From assembly GCF_016906535.1 (NCBI RefSeq), contig NC_057385.1:3534001-3598000 (forward strand): DNA of 64,000 nt, read 5' to 3'. Position 1 is the stretch's first letter. The number at the start of each line of letters is the position of its first letter. This stretch comes from Rhizoctonia solani. Taxonomy: Eukaryota > Basidiomycota > Agaricomycetes > Cantharellales > Ceratobasidiaceae. Of the stretch, positions 1-11,160 are shown in pieces. Made by a program: the position numbers and the translations under genes. The notes beneath the pieces were generated by a model that ran no database searches, was not told the origin of the DNA, and saw only the letters and a program-made list of their open reading frames with translations.

Positions 1-620
1 GGAGTCCATGAGGGTTTTGATGGGTTTAACCAAGGAATGTTGCATGTGTAGGTTGATAAAAAGCAGTGGGTGTTCATTTGAATCAAGAGCAATAAATACA
101 AATTTGGTTTCTACAGATTCTACAGGCACATTTTCTGGGACCAAGGGTTTGGCAGTAATCCTTGGTCTTATTCTTTTCCCAACTCCTCAGACTCAGCTAC
201 CTTAGCTGTTTCTTTTAGGATAGCTTTCCAACCATTTGGGCACTGTTTGATCCCATGGCCATTTTGGCTGCACTTGATGCACAGTCCTGCTGTGTGGCAG
301 CAATGTTGTTCCTCAGGGGTGACATAGTTGGGGTCCTTAGATAGGCAGACCCAATGAGTGGTAGTGGTGGAAGTGGTTGCAGTGACTGGGGCCTTGGCTG
401 CCTTTTTGGGGTGGTTCTCCTTGTTTTCCCAATGGGTATTGTCAGTTTTGATTGAGGCAGCAAATATGGCTTCAAGATTGTCTGGGATGTTGTCCTTAGT
501 GGACAGGAGTTCCTTAACCTTCCAATGAAGGCCCCTAGTGAATTGCGCAATATACGCTTCTTTGTTCCAATCAAGCTCTGCAACCTCATTGCAGAACTCA
601 GCAATGTATTCCTTACTCAT
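1..620 (-). pseudogene. Ty3/gypsy gag 3' half and start of pol (fragment)
   Basis: The minus strand reads a gag C-terminal half of about 150 codons (620 to 168). It keeps the capsid-like tract seen in the two elements at 46-58 kb (AYIAQFTRGLHWKVKELLS), a Thr-rich linker and one CCHC zinc knuckle (CIKCSQNGHGIKQC). Gag stops at 168. Positions 1-167 continue in another frame into the linker before the pol protease, and the window edge cuts the rest. The 5' half of gag is missing: the reading begins at about 620, directly beside a dispersed LTR-like repeat. A GGGAAAA heptamer lies just before the gag stop. CpG is almost absent compared with the copy at 52 kb, so this is an old, decayed insertion. 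Confidence 0.8.
174..180 (-). promoter_or_regulatory. Candidate -1 frameshift heptamer GGGAAAA
   Basis: On the minus strand the gag frame reads ttG GGA AAA GAA TAA, so the heptamer fits X XXY YYZ and stands one codon before the stop. The same heptamer stands at the same place in the young element (52,712-52,718). The role is inferred from position and pattern. Confidence 0.45.
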
Positions 621-814
621 GCATACATGTCACCTATGATGTCATCAAGGTGGAGGTGTTACATAGCTGACTAAGCAGTGGAGGGGATGTGGCAAGGCAC
701 TTGGGGTATGACATAAGCACCAAGGTCACATGATTGAAAATGTTGTCTGTTTGTCTTTGTTTAAAATCAAGAAAATGGGAGTAAATTCCACAGTATTGAA
801 TGTGTCTTCAACAT
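618..814 (-). repeat. Dispersed LTR-like repeat, copy 1 (partner 5,649-5,846)
   Basis: About 197 bp aligns with 5,649-5,846 in the same orientation, with scattered differences and small indels. Read on the minus strand each copy begins TGTTG(A/T)AGACAC at its right edge, an LTR-like TG terminus. The gag fragment follows directly on the minus strand, so this may be the remains of that element's 5' LTR. No target duplication was found. Confidence 0.55.
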
Positions 815-1339
815 ATTGTCACTTTAAGTATTGCCTTCATTGCCTTGCCTTGGTTAGTAGTAGACTACTTAGTTAGTTTGTTCTAGTAGCTATGGCCTTA
901 AGCACCCATCCTACCAGCAAGTAAACTGCCTTATAGCAGGTCTACAACAGACTTGCAGCACCCTCTAATGCACAGGAGAGGAGTTGCATATGAACTGACC
1001 ACTGGGCATAGGCTGCTGCAGTTGCAGCACTGCTCTCTTCATTTTAGTCCCTCAGTAAGTCTCCCATGCCTGTAGTATACATAGCATCTGCAGAACAAGA
1101 ATCATTAGCTGTATTAAAATAGATAAGAAATTAAAAAGAAATACCTTGCATTTGACAATAAGCTCCACCTCTTGGACCTGTTGAGGTTTCCAATGGGTGC
1201 TGACCCATTGGAACTTGGGACCAGGGTTAGCAACCATAGTGAGTACATGGATGGGTGCATATTGGGCTTAATGCACTTATTGATCTTCCCAATCCTCCAC
1301 TGGATGGCATGTCTCAACTCTAGGATAGCTGTTGTTATA
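815..1339. other. No gene recognised
   Basis: AT-rich, CpG-poor sequence with only short unsupported frames. It is the left flank of the Tc1-like insertion and ends with the TA target dinucleotide at 1,338-1,339. Confidence 0.5.
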
Positions 1340-1364
1340 CAGTGCTGTTCAAAACTGTTCACAG
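1340..1364. repeat. Left terminal inverted repeat of the Tc1-like element
   Basis: 25 bp, matching 2,931-2,955 inverted with one mismatch. An inner copy of the GTTCAAAACTGTTC core lies at 1,530-1,552 in the opposite orientation to this outer copy. Confidence 0.88.
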
Positions 1365-1580
1365 GATTGGAACATTTGTACTGTATCAGTTGTTACTAAA
1401 TCAATTGTCACATGATAAATTTGAAATTCATCTGGTATAATTGGTAGTGTCTTCTCTGTCTAACACAATTTATCTTATTCAGTTTGAATGAGATTTGATG
1501 AAGATACATTCAGAACAATGGAACAATCTCTGTGAACAGTTTTGAACAATGGACTACAGGATATACAAGTCAAGCAAATA

Positions 1581-2599
1581 TCAATACTTGGTTGGGCCAC
1601 CTTTGGCCTTGATCCAAGCCTGAATTCTCTTAGGCATACTCTCTATCAAATCCTGGCACTTCTGGGTACTAACTTTGTCCCAAATCTCCTGCACCCTCTC
1701 CAATAATTCCAACATCCCACTTGCAGGGGTTTCATAGCTATAAAGCTCCCTCTTGATTTGATCCCAAAGGCTTTCAGTTGGATTGAGGTCTGGGGAGTTA
1801 GCAGGCCACTCAAAGACCTCAAGCCATTCTCTTGGAACCAGTCTTTTATAATATGGGCCTTGTGGGAGCTTGCATTGTCTTGCATAAATATGCCCTTCTG
1901 CATGTCCAGCCCATAGTACTCCAGAGTTTGCTTGAATTCATCTTCTAGGATCTCCACATAGAGTTCCTTGGTGAGAGACCCATCTATCTTGCACATAAGA
2001 CCAGGGCCTTTCCACCCCATGCATGCCCATATCATGATATGGCCTCCTCCGTTCTTATTGGTTTTGATGATCTGGTGGGGCTGAGGTGCCTGGCCAACCC
2101 TTTTATAGGCATAGCAGTGCCCATCTGACCCAAATTTGTTGATCTTGGTCTCATCTGACCATTGGACCCTCTGCCAGTCATCAATTGTCCAGTGCTGGTG
2201 TGCCATAGCAAATTCATAGCATGCCTTGATATGTTCCTTTGTCATAGCTGGCTTTTTGGGCTTGACAAAAGGCACCACACCAGCTTTCTGCACTGCCCAA
2301 TGCAAAGTAAGGCTTGAGACAGTGTCCTCATTTGTGCTAGAGAGCTCTTGAGCAACTAGGCATGGGGTTGTGGGGGCAGGGCCAGTCAACAGGTGGGTGG
2401 CATGGCAAATATTGGTGGGTGAGAGCTTAGAAGGGCAGCCACCTGAGTGCTTGGGGAGCTCAGGACAGTGCATTGCCCCTATCCTGCTAATCATTCCAGT
2501 ACTGACACCAGTTTGAGAGTGAATTTCTGAGAAGTGAAGGCCTTTTATGAGCTTATCAACATTATTCTGGACATCAGAGGGAGGCAAAGCTTTAGGCAT
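1581..2599 (-). pseudogene. Tc1-like DD34E transposase, one frameshift
   Basis: The start ATG at 2,599 opens a 5' frame with helix-turn-helix-like segments typical of Tc1 transposases. The first catalytic Asp is in QWSDETKIN, the second in FMQDNASSHK, and the third residue, Glu, is in SPDLNPTESLWDQIKRE. There are 34 residues between the second Asp and this Glu, hence DD34E. After NGL the reading must shift frame (near 1,810-1,820) to reach VFEWPANSPDLNPTE and continue to the stop at 1,581. In the unshifted frame translation runs to about 1,646 with unrelated sequence. All catalytic residues survive, so a one-base change separates it from an open frame. Members of this family cut and paste at TA sites. 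Confidence 0.9.
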
Positions 2600-2930
2600 G
2601 GTAGGCAGAGGACAACAGAGGGTTGAGGCAGACTCAGAGCAATTGGGAGGGATTAAATGACCTGCCAGTAGAGTATGATATCATTGAATGACATTATATG
2701 ACATCACAGCTGATGTCACCATCAAATCATTGGGGGGCTAGACCCCATTGTTCAAAACTGTTCAGACATACCCTGATAATTTTGTTTGTTACTCAGTCAA
2801 TTCTCAGCCAAATCAGACCAAACTAAGTACAACACATAAAAGAAGTGATAGTGCTTGTTTGAGAGACATTTCAAATTGGTATGCCCACTGGTGATGAGAT
2901 AATGGCTTGTTTATGAATAAAACAGCATCT

Positions 2931-2955
2931 CTGTGAACAGTGTTGAACAGCACTG
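2931..2955. repeat. Right terminal inverted repeat of the Tc1-like element
   Basis: 25 bp ending GAACAGCACTG at the element edge, followed by TA. An inner copy of the core lies at 2,745-2,765, again inverted relative to the outer copy. Confidence 0.88.
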
Positions 2956-2961
2956 TAGATA

Positions 2962-3134
2962 TGTGCTGGATATGGTCACACAACCAGTATAAGTGGTTGC
3001 ATGCTGGCCCAAGCCCAAATTTGGGGGGTAGCAGGTGTAATCATGGGTTGTCAGCAGAGGAATAATAGGGCTCTATGGCTTAGTGGTCAAGCTGGTTCAA
3101 TTCTGGCTAGTTCTATTTTCCTCTGTTTATGACA
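2962..3134 (+). repeat. SINE-like 173-bp repeat, copy A
   Basis: Near-identical in length and sequence to 26,878-27,050 (+) and 22,268-22,439 (-), with a partial copy at 24,252-24,311. The 3' third contains an A-box-like TGGCTTAGTGG (3,076-3,086), a B-box-like GGTTCAATTC (3,094-3,103) and a TTTT run (3,116-3,119), the pattern of a tRNA-derived Pol III promoter with unusually close boxes. It starts 5 bp right of the Tc1 target site and abuts an LTR remnant. Assignment as a SINE is inference. Confidence 0.55.
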
Positions 3135-4640
3135 AGATATCACATTTACCATTTGATCTGTACTTATTGTATTTATTACATCACAAATACTACAGTAGAT
3201 AAAATGAGTTGAAGATGCAAAATAAGGTTTTCAAGGTCTCTCTTTCCAATTGCAACCTTGGCCAAATCTATAAGCCTCAGGAATACCCTCAATATGCAAT
3301 ATCTTCTGCATATATGCTGTTTTCCTGTCCATTTAAATATATAAAATTTCATCTGGACTTATAGGCAGTAATAAAGAATATTTTCCTGGTTTGTAGTATT
3401 TATCATACAAGATTCTATCTTGTGGCTATGCACAGATATATTCAGGGTCCCCCCTGTTGCATAGGCAAGCACTCTGACACTTAATCAGCACTTAAGTGCC
3501 AGCACACTAAATGCTCCTTTTCTCCATCACCTGGGCATCCCACACTACCAAATCTCTTGTGCCTAGGTGTGCCAGTTTGTGTGCTCCATAACAACAGCTC
3601 AAACACTCAGAACACATAAACATTTGGCAGCATTATGCCCTATTTACTGTAAGTACCCAATTCAGGGGTATCATACCTTTGGGACTGATTACTCCAAGGA
3701 TGAAACACTTAGCCTTGGGACATCCAGGCACTCACATAGGTAAATACTGCCTTGGGGCAAATATTAGGGACTGTTGTTATTTACTTTGTACCAAAGTATT
3801 GGCTCCCTCAAGTGTTTCAGTTGCCACCTGTACCTCCTGTACCCTCTCTTGATACCAATGATGTATATACTTGTTTGTGTGCCTTCTCAGGGTATAAAAG
3901 GACCCTGTGAAGACGCTTCTAATGCATCCATTTATCCACTCTTATATATTGACATATACACACAAGCCTTTAACAGTTTATCTGCGCATTTACTTTAGTG
4001 ATTGACTCACTGTAAATAGCATAGGAGGTTATTTGGCACACTAAAACCATAGGCCAGTCCCAACAGACACATGGTAGCCTATTAGTGTACTTACTGCAAC
4101 CCTGTGCCCTTTGACTGTGACAGTTGTTGAGCTCAAGATCAAGTATAGCGCAACAATACTGTAAGGATTGTTGTGATTGAGTGATAGTGTTTCAATCATC
4201 CATACTCCCATATTGTAGATATCTTTATCTATAATATCTCATAAATCCTAGATACATTTTAGGCACACCCCATACATAAGTCTTAAGTCTTACTCAAGCA
4301 TATTTAAGTCCTATACTTATTAGGCAAACCCTGTAAATCCTGTACATTAGTCAGGTAACCCACTTACCTAAGGTACTACCCCAGAGACCTTAAGTATACA
4401 TACCCTTAGTCACTTAGGCTTAAGTAACATTAGTCTAAGATACTATACATAACCAACCACCTGCACTTGATAGTTGGTAGACTATTTGTTAGGAGTTGTC
4501 TATTTCCAACAAACTTAGCATACATTGTGCATATATTCTGTGCAAATATTCTGATACATAATACTAGTTCTTAGCTATTCTCATAGACATTTTGTATATA
4601 GTGATTCTTTCTTACTCCTGTACTTACACAACTCTTAACA
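3135..4640 (+). mobile_element. Long LTR (family LTR1), 5'-truncated remnant
   Basis: It aligns along its length with the solo LTR at 34,041-35,567, including a TATA-box region (GGTATAAAAGG near 3,893) and the terminal ACTCTTAACA ending at 4,640. The first few bases of the LTR are missing where the SINE-like repeat ends. Nearly every CpG of the 34-kb copy is TpG or CpA here (for example across 3,470-3,620 against 34,385-34,530), so this copy is much older. Confidence 0.8.
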
Positions 4641-4995
4641 TACTGTCCTGGTCATAAATATTGTCATGCAAGTTAAGATGGTCACTGCTTGTAGTACCTA
4701 ATAGATTTTCAGGTACAGTTGAGACACTACAATGTGACTCTACAACCAAACCCATGCCTTGGCAAAAATTGACCTGGTTAGGAGCTCCAAGGTTGCACTC
4801 TGTACATGTATTCACTATATTAGCTTGTGGACACAGGTTGCTCATATAACAGTCATCTAATTTCTTACCAAGAGATAACCTTATGCATTGCTGAGGTTTC
4901 CTGTCAGGTACCTCCAATATGGTTATACATAGGCCAATTGCTGTCCACACATTAAATGGCCCTGTAGTATACTGGTCAGGTATTTTAGCATACAT
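4624..4995 (-). CDS. Hypothetical ORF, 123 codons, Cys-containing
   Basis: An ATG-started minus-strand frame with about eight cysteines. There is no signal peptide, no recognisable domain and no second copy in the window. It overlaps the last bases of the LTR1 remnant. It may be internal sequence of a decayed retroelement whose LTR-like part is at about 5,275-5,845 on the same strand. Low CpG and the surroundings argue against an active host gene. Function unknown. Confidence 0.15.
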   Translation of the reverse strand: MYAKIPDQYTTGPFNVWTAIGLCITILEVPDRKPQQCIRLSLGKKLDDCYMSNLCPQANIVNTCTECNLGAPNQVNFCQGMGLVVESHCSVSTVPENLLGTTSSDHLNLHDNIYDQDSMLRVV

Positions 4996-5274
4996 TCAAA
5001 ACAAATATACTTATTCACCCAAGACACCAAATTATGGGTACACCTCAATTGAACAGTGACCCCAAACCATTCTCTAACAAATTACTATGAGCTGAATAAC
5101 CCCATATGTAATTTCAGTATGTATCTGACTAACCAGAATTTGAGTCAGAAGCCAAAAGATTTCTGTGGCCTGGGTTTGAATGGGCTGTGTTGGTATGTTG
5201 GGAATGATACCAATTACTGGAGGGCTACAAAAATTGTGATTAACTGACTGCAGATCAAAGCAAGAGAAACACAA

Positions 5275-5845
5275 GCTTACTTATTGTCCTAGACATAGTC
5301 CAGGATGGTGTGTGGGATGGCACTTGTGGCTGCAGTGTACAAAGGATGAGTTGCTTAAGGCAATGGGTACCTATACTACAACAACAAACAACTATACAAT
5401 AATGACAAAACCACTTAAGGCAGCAGTGAGCTATCTACATACAGCAATGAAGCTGCTTAAGGCAGTGACTGAATAACTAGGTAAATATCTTACTGGGCTT
5501 AAGGCCCTTGTATAATGTGGGGTTGCAACAAGAGGTAATCAACCTGGGGATTACCATGGTTGATTGCCCTCCTTATATATAGTTACAAGGCAGTGCTAAT
5601 TACAAATATCATAACCAATAAGAAGCCCACTCCATCAGCAGCCTTATTCATGCATGTATGTCACCCATGATGTCATCAAGGTGGAGGTGGCTACATAGTT
5701 GACTAAGCAATGGAGGGGACATGGCTAGTTGCTTAGGGTATCACATAAGCGCCAAAGTCACATGATCAAAAAGGGTGCCTGTTTGTGTTTGTTTAAATTT
5801 GAGAAAATCAGAAATAAATCCATGTTATAGAGTGTGTCTACAACA
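5275..5845 (-). mobile_element. LTR-like segment (left boundary uncertain) containing repeat copy 2
   Basis: The part 5,649-5,846 repeats 618-814. On the minus strand the segment begins TGTTGTAGACAC at 5,845 and has a TATA-like CTATATATAAGG at about 5,570-5,583, as expected of an LTR promoter. The left (3') end could not be fixed; a TGGTATCA-like tract on the minus strand near 5,210-5,220 could be a primer site. No target duplication is seen. Confidence 0.35.
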
Positions 5846-5892
5846 TTTATAGTCCATAACTGTGCTAACAGAAATGCAACAGAACAGGATTG

Positions 5893-6327
5893 TGTCATAA
5901 CCCATATCTGGAAGGGTTATTACCATGTATATCCACTGTCAAAGATATATATAGTATATATGATGCACAGTGATATATTAATAATATAGGTCACTGGGGG
6001 ATGTTGCACTCCCCCTGCCCCACTAGCTGTGGGCCAATGTTAAGGGAGCCTGCAGGCAAGGTCTGAAAATATATTAATAGAAGAGATTATGTCATCCCCC
6101 CCCCACCTCAAATCTGTAGTAGTTTAGTATAGTATTTGATAAAGGACTGGAGGGGGGGAGGTCATGTGACCCTGGTGGACTGTCAGTCTCTAAGTCATGA
6201 GCGCTTAGGGTAATGACAGTTCTGACTGCATATATGTGAGTATATGCGGCCTTCTAAAGACTGTGGAATATCCTATTAGTAGGTGGCTTGGTCAGGAGAC
6301 ATGCCAGCAAAGGCATGGGTCATGACA
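5893..6327 (+). mobile_element. LTR of family TGTCATAA..GGTCATGACA, copy 1
   Basis: About 435 bp matching 32,776-33,209 end to end, including the terminal TGTCATAACCC and GGTCATGACA and a central C-rich run. The flanks are gattg and tctgc, so no target duplication; it abuts element X directly and may be a recombinant or eroded solo LTR. Orientation is taken arbitrarily from the repeat. Confidence 0.75.
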
Positions 6328-7061
6328 TCTGCCAACCTTTGGCACTTATTTGCAGTTACTAAGTGCTGGTGCTTCCATGCTTACTTGCACTTGTTCCATG
6401 CTCTGTAAGTACTGTTCCTGCATATAAATGTATGGTACTAAAATCATAGAAATAATAGTATGATCACTTAGCATGATCAAATGTGTATATATGCAAGTGC
6501 AATGAGGAAGTAAAGTATAAAACGTCTTGTAGCACTGCCAGTTTCCAAATATAGTAATGTGCATGCCCATATTTGGATAGAGCAAGTATGATTACTCTAG
6601 TTTGCACTATTCACTATTGGCAATTATGGGTGCATATGTCTAAATTATCCATTCCATAACATCACAGTCCCTGCACAAGCTGCTGCAACACAGCTCCCTT
6701 TCACTCTTCTGTCAACTCCCTTGCTTGCAGATCCTAACTCTGACAACAGGGATTGGGGAACATGACAATCCTCCAGAAAATATGCTGTGGTAAACAGACC
6801 AACCTTTAGCTTGGCTCAAATTTCTGGCACTACAACAGCTTTCTCTTGGTGCCCCTCCTGAATACATCAAGGGCTTACCTACATTGGCCAACAAGTTACA
6901 AGAACTCACTATTTCTAGCCCAGATACATTTTTTATTGGTAGTGATCCAGAGCAGTACTCTGGTGACAACAAAGCAGCATACTGTGCAGCACTAGAGAAT
7001 ATTCTCAAAATTGGCCTGAACACAATGCATTTGAACCTCCAGCTTGGATACTGGTTGCATG
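6328..7061 (+). mobile_element. Unrecognised repeated element X, copy A, left part
   Basis: This aligns with 25,330-26,085 (minus strand) and, for its first about 320 bp, with 32,205-32,540. It is cut at 7,061 by the chromovirus insertion and resumes at 13,611 after the GCATG duplication. It includes most of a short ORF also present in copy B. No transposase or terminal repeat is recognised, so the class of the element is unknown. Confidence 0.65.
6730..7061 (+). pseudogene. Element X ORF, 5' part, interrupted by retrotransposon
   Basis: After a possible splice acceptor (TTGCTTGCAG ending near 6,729) an open frame reads to a TAA about 20 codons in, then on through KFLALQQLSLGAPPEYIKG and LANKLQELTISSPDTFFIGS. 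At 7,061 it is interrupted by a 6.5-kb retrotransposon; the frame resumes at 13,616 and ends at a TGA at 13,756-13,758. The minus-strand copy at 25,195-25,670 has the same reading with about 95% identity and also carries a stop at the TAA position. No family is recognised. It could be a captured host gene fragment or an element protein. Confidence 0.4.
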
Positions 7062-7636
7062 TGTCAGAGTCTGACTAATGAAGAATGGGATAAATGCCTA
7101 AAGAGGCAGTGCTGGCTTTTGGGGATAAGCAGAAGACTGCAACCAACACTTTAGATAGAGAGATTACTTGCCAAATATGGCACAAGACCCCTTAGAGTAG
7201 AGCAGGAGAGTGGGGAGGGTAGTCAGTAGATTGACAGGAGGTCAAGTTCTGGTCTGAATGCCAGAACTCTCCCTTCATTATATACATCATACAGAACAAG
7301 GGAACTGTAAAGTACAAAGGAGAACAATGGAAGACATACTACAAAGGTATGGGTAACTAAGAGAACAATAGAAGACATACTACAAAGGTATGGGTAACTA
7401 AGAGAACAATAGAACAATGCAACTAAGGACATATGGTAACTAAGTAACCAGAGGACAAAGCTAACAGGCTAAACAAAGGGACCATTCACATTCCATGTTG
7501 ATTGCTCTGCCAGGGGAGTCCTGCATGGCCTGTGGTCATGTTGGGAACATCCCCTGGTCCATATAATTCGTAAAATTTAGATAAAATGATAATAGAATAT
7601 TAGGGTATCTGTGTCCATGCCTCTTGGGTCATGACA
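7062..7636 (-). repeat. 3' LTR of the chromovirus
   Basis: 575 bp, essentially identical to 13,037-13,610. It contains a near-perfect internal duplication of about 55 bp (around 7,310-7,410: the AGAAGACATACTACAAAGGT tract occurs twice). Confidence 0.95.
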
Positions 7637-7647
7637 CTTCCCCCCCT

Positions 7648-10600
7648 TCAAGGCCCAGGTGCATCTGGGTGTAGCTGGTGGAATTTGGCAACCTGTTTTG
7701 GTGCATTGGCCAAGTGACTTTTGGGTTCCCAGGTGTTCTCTTCTGGTCCATACCCTTTCCACTTGACATAGTACCACAGGTTCCTTCCTTGCTTCCTGGA
7801 ATCCAAGATCTTCTCCACCACATATTCTTCTCCTGTTTGGGTAATTACAGGAGGCAAAGGTTTGGGTTTGCGCTGGAATTCATCAAAGGGTTCCTTGTGG
7901 AGTAGAGCTGTGTGGAATACTGGATGGATCTTCATAGATTTTGGAAGTTCCAACTTGTAGCTCTCTTTGCCAATCTTCTCCAAGACTTTGTATGGTCCCA
8001 ACCTCTTGTGCTCAAGTTTGTGGGAAGGCCTTGAAGTTTTGATATTGCTGCTGTCTAAGAAGACCCTATCACCAGGTTCAAGCTTGATTGCTGCCTTGTG
8101 CTTGTTATTATAGTAGAAGGCTTGCTTGTTCTGGGCCATGGTTAATGCAGCTTTGGCTTCCTCCAGGTTTCTCTTCAAGAACTCAGCCAGTTCATCTGCT
8201 TGAGGGACTTGGGTAACAGTAATATCCCCAACAGTGAAATCTGGATTGTACCCATAACAGAGGTAAAAAGGAGAGTGTTTGGACCCAGCATGAACCCCAT
8301 TGTTATATGCAAATTCTGCCAAGGGAAGGAGAGCAACCCAGTCATCTTGCCTATGGCTAAGATAGTGCCTTAGGAAGATTCAACAAACTGGTTTAACCTC
8401 TCACTTTGCCCATCCACTTGGGGTCTGTAGGCTGTTGAGAAGTGTGGCTCTATCCCCAAACGCTTGTATACTTGGCGCAGGTTTGGCATTGAATTGAGGC
8501 CCACAATCTGATGGTTTTTCTGGGCAGCCCATGGAGTTTCCATATGAAGTTTACAAAGAGATTTGCAACATCAACAGCAGTGGCTTAGAGGTGGTAGGAA
8601 TGAAATGGACCATCTTGGATAGTCTATCCACCACTGTGAGTATTGCATCATATCCCTCTGAAATAGGAAGGCCAACAATCAGGTCATATGTAATTTCCTC
8701 CAAGGCTTTCTGGGTAGATCAATAGGTTGGAGTAACCCCATCTTTGCCTGGTTGGAATGTTACTTCTAATGCATGAGTCACATGCCTGAATGTATTTGGC
8801 CACAGATTGCTTCATCCCAGACCAATAATAATGGCGAGACAGCAACTCCATGGTTCTCCACTGTCCTGGATGGCCTGTGGAAGGATTATCATGCCTGCTT
8901 TCAAGGACAAGGCGCCTGATTTCTGGTTCATTGGGTACATAAATGCACTGGTGGTAGTAGAGCAACCCATTATCCAGAGACCAGCCTTTAACAGGAATGT
9001 TTTCCTCCAAGGACTTCAGGATTTTGGCAACAGTTTTGTCATCAGGCAGTGCATCTCTGATAAGGTCATTGAGGTCACTGTCTGTGAGAATTGAAGATAT
9101 AAAAAGCTCTGGTGCAATAAGTGCAGGGGCTTCACCCCCCCCTTTAGCCTCCCCTTTCAGGTCTTCTCTCCTGGAAAGGATATCAGCTTTTTGTTTTGGG
9201 AGCCAGGCCTGTAAACAATTCTGTAGTTATAGTCTGCCAAAAATCCCATCCATCTAGCCTGACGCCTGTTAAGTTCCCTCTTTGTTTGGAAATATTCCAG
9301 GTTTTTGTGATCTGTGAGGACTTTGACAGGGATTTCAGAGCCTTCCAAAAGGTGTCTCATTCCTTCAATGCTCTAATCACTGCAAGCAACTCTTTGTCAT
9401 AGATGTCATAGTTGCATTCTGCAGGTGATAGGCTCTTTGAAAGGAAGGCCACAGGATGGAGTTTGTCATCTCCACCTTTTTGGCTAAGGATTGCACCAGT
9501 TGCATAATCTGATGCATCACACTCAAGGAAGAACTCTTTTGAAACATCAGGCTGAATGAGGACAGGGGATCAATCAGAGCTCTTTTTAGGTTGTCAAAAG
9601 ACTCCTGCTGTTCAGCACCCCACTTCCAAGGGTTCTCCTTGCGCAACAGTTGGTAGAGTGGATATGCAAGCTTGGAGAAGTTCATAATGAACCGCCTGTA
9701 GAAGTTGACAAAACCTAAGAACTCTTGAACCCCTTTAACTGTCTGGGGTGTTGCCCAATCAACAGCTTTGGAAATTTTTTCAGGGTCTGCACATACCCCT
9801 TCCCCATTGGCTATGATTCCCAAGTAGTGTACTTGATCCTGGAAGAACCTGCATTTCTCAAGCTGACAGTACAACTTGTTTCTGTAGCCTTTTGAGAACT
9901 TCCTGACGATGGGTAACATGTTCTTCTCTGGATTTGGAGAAAATAAGGATATCATCCAAGTACACTCTCACATAGACATCTAAGATGTCCCTCAGGATAT
10001 CATGATCTGGAAGGTAGCTGGGGCATTGCACAGCCCAAAGGGCATAACCAGGTATTCAAAAAGGCCATATTTAGTCTTGAATGCTGTTTTCCATTCATCT
10101 CCTTCCTTAATTCTGACAAGGTTATATCCAGATTTAAGGTCCAGAGCAGTAAAGCACTTTGCACCCTTAACTTCTCAATGAGATTGGAAATCAAAGGAAG
10201 GGGGTAAGAGTTCTTGACTGTGTTGGCATTCAGTGCACGATAGTCAATGCACATCCTCCTTTTGCCATTCTTTTTGGGAACAAAGATCACAGGAGAGCTG
10301 TAATGGGATTTTGAGGGCCTGATAAGGCCTTGGTCCAGCTGTTCCTTTAGGATCCTCTTGAGTTCCTCATCATCAGAAGGTCTAAGGGGATAGACAGGTC
10401 CTTTAACCTGTTTGGTTTGATCTTGGAGGACTATCTCCAAGTCATAGGAGCGATGAGGAGGCAACTCTGTCACCTTGTCCTCAGAAAATACCTCTGCATA
10501 GTCACAGAGTTCCTCTGGGATGCCTTCAAGTGAATGATTCACAGCACCTCCAGGGTCCCTAGGGATACTTTCAAGAGCCTCATAAGGAGCCTCAGCACCT

Positions 10601-11030
10601 CCTAGGTCTTCTGGTACACTTTCAAGGTGGTTGGCAGTCCCACCAGTGTTTCCCAGGATAATATGAGAAGAAGAAAAAACAAGTTGTACTACAGTATACA
10701 GAGTTAAACATTACACGCTTGGTAGTCCATTCTATAGTAGGGTTGTGTAACTTGAGCCAAGACATTCCTAAAACAATTGAGTGTCTACCTATGTCTGCTA
10801 CATTACATTTCAGAACCTCTTTATGGCTACCTATAAAAAATTCAAAAGTACATTCAAACTCAACCAAACCAGAGCTGATATCACGACCATCAATGACCTT
10901 TAATGACCTAGGAATTGACTTCCTGACCAAGGGTATATGATTGGTCAATAAGATTTTTATGGATGAAACAGGATGAAGCTCCTGAGTCAATCATAGCCCA
11001 CCCATAGAATGGTTTCATCTGGGTGGTGCT
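7648..11030 (-). pseudogene. Chromovirus pol (PR-RT-RH-IN-chromodomain), frameshifted
   Basis: Minus-strand blocks in order: aspartic protease motif AMIDSGASS (about 11,010); reverse transcriptase with SSPVIFVPKKNGKRRMCIDY (10,250-10,300) and an intact YLDD box in [10 protein letters not shown] (about 9,965); the connection EFLGFVNFYRRFI; RNase H with [11 protein letters not shown] and YRPGSQN; integrase zinc finger HHCC (RHDNPSTGHPG..CDSC, 8,790-8,900); a degraded integrase core (8,320-8,690); and a C-terminal chromodomain (YYVKWKGYGPEENTWEP, about 7,720-7,780). The reading changes frame at least six times. In active relatives this polyprotein copies the RNA and targets integration, the chromodomain binding methylated histone H3. 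Confidence 0.9.
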
Positions 11031-11160
11031 TTTTTGTTGGGGGCACTAATACTTGGAAATGCAGAATAGTAAATATTGAGTGGAGAGATGTTATTTACAG
11101 AAAATATTTCTAAATTGTCCAAGTTTTTAATTCCCTCTGAGACATGGTGCCTTTTCATGT

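Larger units (their letters stand above)
1340..2955 (-). mobile_element. Tc1/mariner-family DNA transposon (1,616 bp, TA target duplication)
   Basis: The ends are 25-bp inverted repeats with one mismatch, both beginning CAGTGCTGTTCAA when read inward (1,340-1,364 and 2,931-2,955). They are flanked by TA at 1,338-1,339 and 2,956-2,957, the standard Tc1/mariner target duplication. Each end also has an inner copy of the same core (1,530-1,552 and 2,745-2,765), giving terminal regions of about 210 bp. Size and termini fit a full-length Tc1-like element. The single ORF is a transposase on the minus strand with a frameshift. Confidence 0.93.

Noticed and set aside
3060..3125. A true tRNA gene in the SINE-like repeat
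   Set aside because: The A and B boxes are about 7 bp apart, too close for a tRNA with anticodon arm, and no acceptor stem can be formed.
7223..7432. Identical 69-codon frames at 7,223-7,432 and 13,197-13,406
   Set aside because: Their identity only reflects the two LTRs of one element. The frame spans an internal tandem duplication and is not expected to be coding.
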